The position numbers and the translations under genes were made by a program. A stretch of DNA of 64,000 bases from Sarocladium kiliense (lineage: Eukaryota > Ascomycota > Sordariomycetes > Hypocreales > Sarocladiaceae): assembly GCA_030734395.1 (NCBI GenBank), contig JAUZTG010000044.1, positions 1,302,001 through 1,366,000 on the forward strand, given 5' to 3'. Every line of letters starts with the position of its first letter. Position 1 is the first letter of the stretch. The notes below the pieces were generated by a model. It was not told the DNA's origin and did not search any database. It saw only the letters and a list, made by a program, of their open reading frames with translations. Positions 58,201 to 64,000 of the stretch are shown here, piece by piece.

Positions 58201-58842
58201 CTCTTTATTACCTGGGATCCATACCCCCCCTGCTTGGTCCCTTCTTTTTTTTTTCACTCACTCATCATCGTCTTCGTCACACCCCTCTTTCTCCGTCCTG
58301 CAGACCTTCTCCTCCTCCTCCTCCTCTCCTCCGTCTCGACTCCACTCGCTCGTGTGAGCTGGTGCCTCGCCTGTTTTCCCTTGCAGCTTGCGAAACCCAC
58401 CTTCGACGCTGCTTTTCGCAACACCCCCCGGCCCGTCGCCCAAACCATCCATCGCCTCACCCTCCTCCCACCCCCAAACAAACATTCTCGCTGGCTACGA
58501 CTGCCGCAGACCGCTTCTCCCGACTGCGCCCGACACCCTCCCCAGTTGCCTCTTCCTTCTTTCCTTCTCCAGACTGTCTTGCAACGCAACGACACCTCGA
58601 TTATCCTTCTATTTGACATCATCTTGTCTGTCGACTTCCCTGTCACGACGACTATCGCCACAACGACCCCTTGTGCTGTCGTCCTCTCCTCATCGCATCA
58701 GCCTCCTTTCGGAACTTTTCGACCACCGCCCCCAGTAATATCCCAAGGACCCTGACGACATCTCCCACCCGCCTTCGATCTTCACGTACCCCTTCTTCTC
58801 CTCTCCCTCTTCTCTTACCCGACCGAGGTCCTACGCCAAAAC
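55254..58842. other. 3.6 kb stretch without a recognised gene
   Basis: This is the longest gap in the window. The left end is the PhzF promoter and leader. The right 600 bp is a pyrimidine-rich leader of the GDS1-like gene. In between, many frames of 60-135 codons occur on both strands with no domain, no consistent splice joins and frequent stops. I found no tRNA, rRNA or transposon hallmark. It may be regulatory sequence or non-coding transcription units. Confidence 0.45.
58241..58842 (+). promoter_or_regulatory. Pyrimidine-rich leader of the GDS1-like gene
   Basis: About 600 nt that are strongly C/T-rich (runs such as CTTCTCCTCCTCCTCCTCTCC) lead directly to the ATG at 58843. In fungi, CT-rich tracts of this kind mark transcription start regions and long 5' UTRs of strongly expressed or regulated genes. 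Several ATGs occur within it. Confidence 0.5.
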
Positions 58843-60077
58843 ATGCCATATAACACGCGGCGCAAGTCGCTCTCGCTACCCAGCCTCGGTATTCATATTC
58901 CCATGACACAAGCCGCCCGCGCTGCGCTCTCATCGAGAACCTCGACCGGTCGTCCCTCCTCCTCCGCCTCTTCCACGCCCTCCATGTCTGCCTCCACCTC
59001 CCAGTCGCCGGACTCGCAACCGAGCAAACGCCTGAAACGATCGCACGACAGCACTTCTACCTCCGACTCGGTTGCCATTGAGCAAACACCACCCCCTTCT
59101 CCAACCCCCGGCAGCGACACCCGAGTTTCCGACCTCAAGTCTCCCCCCAAGGTCGATCTCGAGGGTATCAACGATGACATTGTTGAAGGCGTCATAACCC
59201 AGCTCGAGGCTACCGGCAACCGACCTCACCTTGTCAAGGAGTTGGCGTTGGTGCTCTCCCTGAAGCTCACCTCAGTTCAGCAGTAAGTCTCAGATCAGCT
59301 TCCTTTGCCCCATCTTTTCGCTGTTGCGCTAACATCATCGCCTATAGATCTGCAAACCCCTGCGCCATCATCTCGTCAAGACTTGTCTCCTATCTCAAGC
59401 GCCCGTGCTGGTCCGCGCTTTCGCCTTGCCCCTTGGCCAAGGAGCTTGAGCCAGTCCACCCACGCCGCACCTACTATTTCCTTACAACTTACCCTCACCA
59501 ACCACTTCCGACGGAGATCCTGACGCTGCAGACTGCACAGGCTGCTATCGTCACTCCCTCAGTCTCTCTCACCGATGACTCGGGCTCTGACGACATTGAG
59601 AGCCGCCGTCGCGAGCTGAGCCCGTCCCCTGAAGTCGAGCTTCTACCACCAGAGTTCGATGACATGATGGATGGTATCTCACTTCCCACCACTCCCCACG
59701 GCTCATCCAAGCGTCGCTTCCTGGCGCGGGACCCTCGTCGCGATTCTCCTCCGCTCGAAAAGGACGAGCGTGAGTTTACACAGACCGCCGATGTTCTTCA
59801 GAAGCGGAAGTTAAGCGATGCATTGGCACCTCCGGAGAACCTGGAGCGGGGCAACCCAGCCGAATATACCTACCGCGACGACTCATGGTACATGGATACC
59901 CGTAGCACGGTACCATCTGCCTTTCTTACCAGCCCAGCTATGAAGCCGAGCATGTCCTCTCATAAGAAGGAGGAGGAAGGCATCCACTGGTTGAAGCTCA
60001 ACAGTCTCATTGAGTGGGACAAAGGTGCCGAGAGCATCGAGATCGACGAGCTGGACTGCCTTTTCGACACGTACTGA
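58843..60077 (+). CDS. GDS1-like winged-helix nuclear protein
   Basis: Two exons, 58843-59282 and 59348-60077, give 389 aa. The N-terminus is basic and Ser-rich (MPYNTRRKSLSLPSLGIHIP). Around 110-190 lies a globular segment, GINDDIVEGVITQLEATGNR, HLVKELALVLSLKLTSVQQ, SANPCAIISSRLVSYLKRPC and HPRRTYYFLTTYPHQPLP, which I take for the winged-helix domain of the fungal Gds1 family. The remainder is disordered, with a conserved-looking tail: GIHWLKLNSLIEWDKGAES and IEIDELDCLFDTY. The long CT-rich leader and the large upstream gap suit a regulatory protein. The intron splits a Gln codon inside the domain. Function is inferred: a possible DNA-binding regulator. The family call is from memory. Confidence 0.82.
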
Positions 60078-60631
60078 TTTCGCAAAGAATATCCCACCTC
60101 ATTTTGCTTTCAATTTTGCTTTTCACAGCCGGGGAAAACGACATGGTGCGACGGAGTTCCACAAGGCAAGGGTGCCAGGCAATCAAAATCGCGCGATTCT
60201 TACTTGGCTTTTGTTTCTGATTTGGAGAACCAAAAAGGGGCGGACTACTGATTTCTGTTGCACTCTCTTCTTTTCGATGCAATTTGGCAGATATCTGGCT
60301 GGCTCAGGCTGTGTAGAGATACGACGTGTATATAGAACCGAGGATGGGGCTGGACGAAAAAGGAACGTTCGACCCCGAGGTTGTAAGAGGGAAGAAGGCA
60401 TCCCTGGGGATGGCCAAAAAGGTGTAGAGCGGGTTTTGATACCAAATGATGCCAGAGACGCATAACTGAGAATTGAGACATATGCCACTCATCAAAACTG
60501 CGGTTTATTTCTTCGTTCGTGCCAGCATGATACACGTTGCGCTCTATTGCTACAAGTCTTACACGTCATGATGTACACTCTGGTCATCTTGCTACACCGA
60601 CCGCCGCTGCTACCACCTCTCATCTCAGTCA
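60078..60631. other. Convergent 3' region
   Basis: These 554 bp lie between the GDS1-like gene and the OMS1-like gene and hold both 3' UTRs. No gene or RNA is seen. Confidence 0.5.
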
Positions 60632-61850
60632 TTATGCCTTCTTCGATCCTTTGTTAGTTACCTTCAACTCAACCCACACCATTGTGCCCATCTGCAGTAC
60701 CTTTGGTCTTTCGATCTTCACAATTTCCAAGCCGGGCGTCGCCCTAACCGCTTCCTCCACCAATCCTTGGATATCCCTGTTCCACCAACACCCGTACTTC
60801 TCGAAATGCTTCCCAGCATTCTTGTCCAACAACCCATTCACAACACCATACCATCCCTTGCCATGCTCCAAAAGTAATATCCTCCCTGTCTCGGGTTTCA
60901 CCGCTGAAGCGAGGTTTGTGAGCACACCGACGGGATCGGAGACGGAGCAGAGCCCAAAAGTTTGGATGATGGTGTCGTATTTCGCGGAGGGGGAGGATGG
61001 AGGTGGAGGCAAAGGGTGGTGAGCATCGGAGTGGATGAGGCGCAAACGGGAGGAAAGGTAGGAGAGTTGGCCGCCGGTGTGATCGGACATGGTGGAGGAT
61101 TTGACGATCGGTTCGGAGGACTTCATAGGCGGTACGGTGGCGACGAGGCGTTTCCGAGCGACGTCTAGCATATCAACCGAGATGTCTAGGCCGGTGAAGG
61201 TGGTGATGCCCTTGGCGGAGATCTTCCCAGCCATCGGCCCCCAATCGTAATATTCCAAATTCCTCCCTGTCCCCATTGCCAATTCGAGAACTTCTCCCCT
61301 CGCATGAGCTGCGATCCTCTTCCTCAGCGACGTGATTCCCATCCACCATTCTCCTAGATTAAGCTCCTTGTCGAATTGTTCGGCATTGGCGCCATCGAGG
61401 GCCGGGGGTCGTCCGGTGGGGGTAGTGTGTTCGTGGGTGCATGTTGAGGCCGAAGAGCAGGGGGTTTTGTAGGTTGCAGTTATGGTCCCGAAGATGTAGT
61501 AGCCAAGAAAGCCGGCGAGGAGCGCGGCGCCGGAGAGAGGGAGCCAGGAGGAGCGCCAGATGGATGCGAGGTTGTCGAGGGGGGGAGGGGGAGGGGGCGG
61601 CGTCGTTCGGGATATTTTGGGGCGGTCACTGGGTGTTCGTTAGTTACGAAGGTCGTAAGGGGAGATTGAAGGGTGGGATGACTTACTGGTTGGGTGGTTT
61701 TGTGACTGGGCGGGAGGGTTGTGACTTGTCGAGCTTGGGTATTGCTTTCGATTGCGCTTTTGACCGTGTGTTGCGCGTGGAGGAGCTGGCGGAGCGAAGG
61801 CATTGCACCGTGTTATGGGCGCGGACAAGCCCGCGCGAGGAGGTGATCAT
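60632..61850 (-). CDS. OMS1: OMS1-like mitochondrial methyltransferase
   Basis: Two exons on the minus strand, 61850-61687 and 61628-60632, give 386 aa. Yeast Oms1 is an inner-membrane protein with a class I methyltransferase fold. The first 55 residues are Arg/Ser-rich with few acidic residues (MITSSRGLVRAHNTVQ), as in a mitochondrial presequence. A Pro run and a membrane segment, LSGAALLAGFLGYYIFG, follow near 75-92. The methyltransferase domain has motif I VLELAMGTGRNLEYY, then GLDISVDMLDVARKRL, DTIIQTFGLCSVSDP and GRILLLEHGKG. The start was chosen from splice phase: an ATG at 61803 gives the wrong phase for the only good acceptor, while 61850 fits. It shares its promoter region with the divergent IMPACT-family gene. 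Confidence 0.9.
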
Positions 61851-62202
61851 CTGTAAAGCATGACCTACCAGTCCAGCACACGGGGAGCGATATAAGGTAG
61901 TGGGAAGGGTGACGACGCCAGTCGGCTGGTCCCTTGAGGCCGCAGAGGTGCTTGGGGTTGGTCAAAATTCGGGGATGGCGTCAAGGGTCTCTGACCTGTA
62001 ACGGCTTATCGCGATAAGGCGAGGATACCTAGAAGGAGTAATGCTCCGTGCATCTGGCGCGTCCAATGTCTACCCTGCACTCACGGTGGTGTTCAACGTG
62101 TGTCCTACATTTCCCACCATCGATTGCCACGCCAGACCTTCGTTGCCTTTCACAAAGTCTCATGTTTTGCTGTGTCTCGTTGGTAGCAACTCTCGAAGCG
62201 CG
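61851..62202. other. Divergent promoter of OMS1-like and IMPACT-family genes
   Basis: A compact 352 bp region between divergent start codons. The frame of the right-hand gene stays open upstream to about 62041 with an ATG there, so a longer N-terminus is possible but less likely. Confidence 0.5.
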
Positions 62203-63757
62203 ATGGCTGACCAAGGAGACTTGAAGGAGCTGCTGCGGATGTTCACGGCGCGCAAGGTCTCGATGCTTGCGGCCATGAAGCACGTGAAGTCATTACAGGC
62301 TGAGAACCTCAAGAGGTACGTGCACTTCTTTACCTGCTGTCGCTTGAACAGACCACCACTAACAGAGTCCCAGTATAGCGGATATCGCTGAAGCTCCTTT
62401 GGCTAAAGTTGAGGGTATCCTTGGTGATCCGAAGCTCGCCAAAAGCTTCCACACGGCATGCAAAACCCACGGAAAGAAGCGTCCAGCCGCTGATGACGAT
62501 TCATCAACTTCACCATCATCAAACAAGAAGCAACGTCTGGAGCCACACAAGCATGATCTCGACTATGCGTCCATGTCCTCGGATGCCCTCGAGTCCGCAT
62601 TAGCTCTCCCGCTTGTCGAAGATGAGGCTGTCATTCGCTCAACTAAGTTGATCACGAATCGCGCGCCTGTCGTGCTAGCTTTTGCTGTGGAATTGCTGCG
62701 CTTCACAATGCCGGAGCAGCCGTTAAGCAGCAGACTGAGTCTGGCTCAGGCGGTTGTCAGTGCGAATTCGAGGACCAAGGCTATCAGCATTGGAATTGAA
62801 AAGGCGCCCCCAGGTGGTGAAGTGTTAATTCCGGACGGCCAGCCAACAGTCAGAGTCATGGGAAGAGAGGTTCCTGTGCTGAAGAGAGGAGGGTACACGT
62901 GGTCGGGTGCTTCATCCCAGTCACAGGCGCAATCGCAGGCATCTACGGCAACCGTGGAATCGACGCCGCCGGCAAAGAAGACTTGGAGCGCCAGTCGGAG
63001 AATTACTTCTAGGGACTCTACTTTCATAGCCCACGCTGCGACCATCAACTCTCCAACAGCACGAGCAGGTTTGATCAAGACATTGATGGCAGAGAAGCCC
63101 GAGCTGGAGTCAGCAACACACAATGCTTGGGCAGTCCGGACAAGTTTTGGCAATTCGCCGCTCAAGCAAGAAGCATCATTTGACGATGGAGAGACAGGCT
63201 GCGGTAATCTCATGCTGCAGGTGATGAGGGAGGCAGACATCACAAACACAGTTGTGGTGCTGACACGATGGTTTGGAGGAACGATGCTGGGCCCAGACAG
63301 GTGGCGTCTGATGCGTGAAGCGGTCAATGATGCTCTTTCATCCCAACGTCGAACACCTAGTACTTTCTCTGGTGAGGCTCTCTGGGGTCTCGATCCTCAA
63401 GACAAGAAACCCAGCACCACAACCATCGGCATGGCAATTCATCGACCAGAGGGTGCAAGGAATTACCTCCTCCGCTCATTCGCTGGTCGGAGTGAAGATC
63501 CCGGGGACAGTCAAGCTAGCCCGAAGAAGACTACAGCAGCAGCATTGAATGAGGAGAAGCAGGAGAATCTGGGGAGGCTGCTCGGTGCGTTGAGGTTGCT
63601 GTTTGCGAGCTGGGCGGAGGTGCTGGATGCCAAGGAGTTGGATAGGAGAGCCTGGGGTTGGTATCTGAACGTCAGGCCGGATGTGGAAGCTGGGCAGGCA
63701 GGTTGGGGAGCGAAGGGTGAATTGGATCTGAGAAAGATTTTGGCTTTGAGGCGGTAG
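62203..63757 (+). CDS. IMPACT-family (UPF0029) protein
   Basis: Two exons, 62203-62315 and 62374-63757, give 498 aa. The central Impact N-terminal (UPF0029/YigZ) domain spans about 250-345, with TFIAHAATINSPTARAGLIK, NAWAVRT, DDGETGCGNLML and VVVLTRWFGGTMLGPDRWR. In yeast and mammals a protein with this domain (Yih1/IMPACT) restrains Gcn2 through Gcn1, but that protein has an RWD domain at its N-terminus. Here the N-terminus is instead a short helical segment (DLKELLRMFTARKVSMLAAM), a Lys-rich linker and about 100 residues of helix, so it is a different member whose role is unknown. The C-terminus ends in a helical segment with WGWYLNVRPDVEAGQ. The start ATGGCTGAC is preferred over the in-frame ATG 54 codons upstream. 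Confidence 0.88.
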
Positions 63758-64000
63758 GGCGTCTTGAGGTGAAGGTTCACAACGATGCGATGGTGAAAGG
63801 CAGGATGTGCCGTGGTATAGGCTTGGAATTACGTATATACGACTTGGCCAGCCGGTGTTTCGAGCATTGCGATAGTCAGGCTGGCAGTGGGATGTTGTGG
63901 GTTATTATGATGCAAAATACAGCTGCAAATCACATCATGTGGTTGTCATCGCCATGACAATGCTCATTCAGCCTTACTGTCGTGATGATGCCGCCGCTTT

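Noticed and set aside
54306..60077. Secondary-metabolite cluster around the PhzF-like gene
   Set aside because: PhzF-fold proteins are common outside phenazine synthesis, and the neighbours (NOT1, a GDS1-like protein, an OMS1-like protein) are housekeeping.
61480..61803. ATG at 61803 as the start of the OMS1-like gene
   Set aside because: It puts the intron in a phase that yields TGA at the only good acceptor; the ATG at 61850 gives a continuous frame and a presequence-like N-terminus.

Overview
This 64 kb window is nuclear DNA of a filamentous ascomycete (Pezizomycotina; a Dothideomycete is my best guess, by inference only). The evidence is dense protein-coding genes on both strands, many short introns (mostly about 50-85 nt) with GT..AG ends and CTAAC/CTGAC-like branch points, and fungal-type proteins such as a Nup98-Nup96 precursor, Sas3, Not1, epsin, a Cdc15/Imp2-type F-BAR protein and Ncs6. 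I found 19 genes. I saw no transposon, tRNA, rRNA, CRISPR array, secondary-metabolite cluster or other accessory island. This is a housekeeping region and I do not claim a new biological system in it.

Layout. 0.1-5.5 kb: DUF7918 protein (+), NTF2 (+), beta-carbonic anhydrase (-). 6.4-10.3 kb: RPL8/eL8 (-) divergent from NCS6/CTU1 (+), then the small complex I subunit MWFE/NDUFA1 (-), which needs a 4-nt exon. 10.9-15.3 kb: SAS3 PHD-MYST acetyltransferase (+), convergent with a SET-domain gene (-) whose 3' end is a pure hexanucleotide repeat. 15.8-22 kb: NUP145/sonB (-). 23.4-26.8 kb: centrin (+) and epsin (-), convergent. 28.1-31.3 kb: F-box-like protein (-) with an in-frame TAG. 32.5-33.7 kb: mitochondrial oxodicarboxylate carrier (-, seven exons, one of 11 nt). 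35.5-40.3 kb: ankyrin-RCC1-BTB-BTB protein (+). 40.5-45.2 kb: seipin (-) and F-BAR/SH3 protein (-). 46.6-53.3 kb: NOT1 (+). 54.3-55.3 kb: PhzF-family protein (-). 55.3-58.8 kb: long stretch without a gene. 58.8-60.1 kb: GDS1-like winged-helix protein (+). 60.6-63.8 kb: OMS1-like methyltransferase (-), divergent from an IMPACT/UPF0029 protein (+).

The genes do not form one pathway. They cover nuclear transport (NTF2, Nup98-96), translation and tRNA thiolation (eL8, Ncs6, an IMPACT-family protein), mRNA decay (Not1), chromatin (Sas3, possibly the SET protein), mitochondria (MWFE, carrier, OMS1-like), and membranes and cytokinesis (epsin, seipin, F-BAR, centrin). Six gene pairs are divergent and probably share promoter regions. 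Exon joins below were worked out by hand from reading-frame continuity, splice signals and recalled family consensus. The points most worth checking are the 4-nt and 11-nt exons, the stop codon in the F-box gene, the 126-nt homopurine coding repeat, a frame-neutral intron in NUP145, and a possible overlapping uORF on the PhzF gene.
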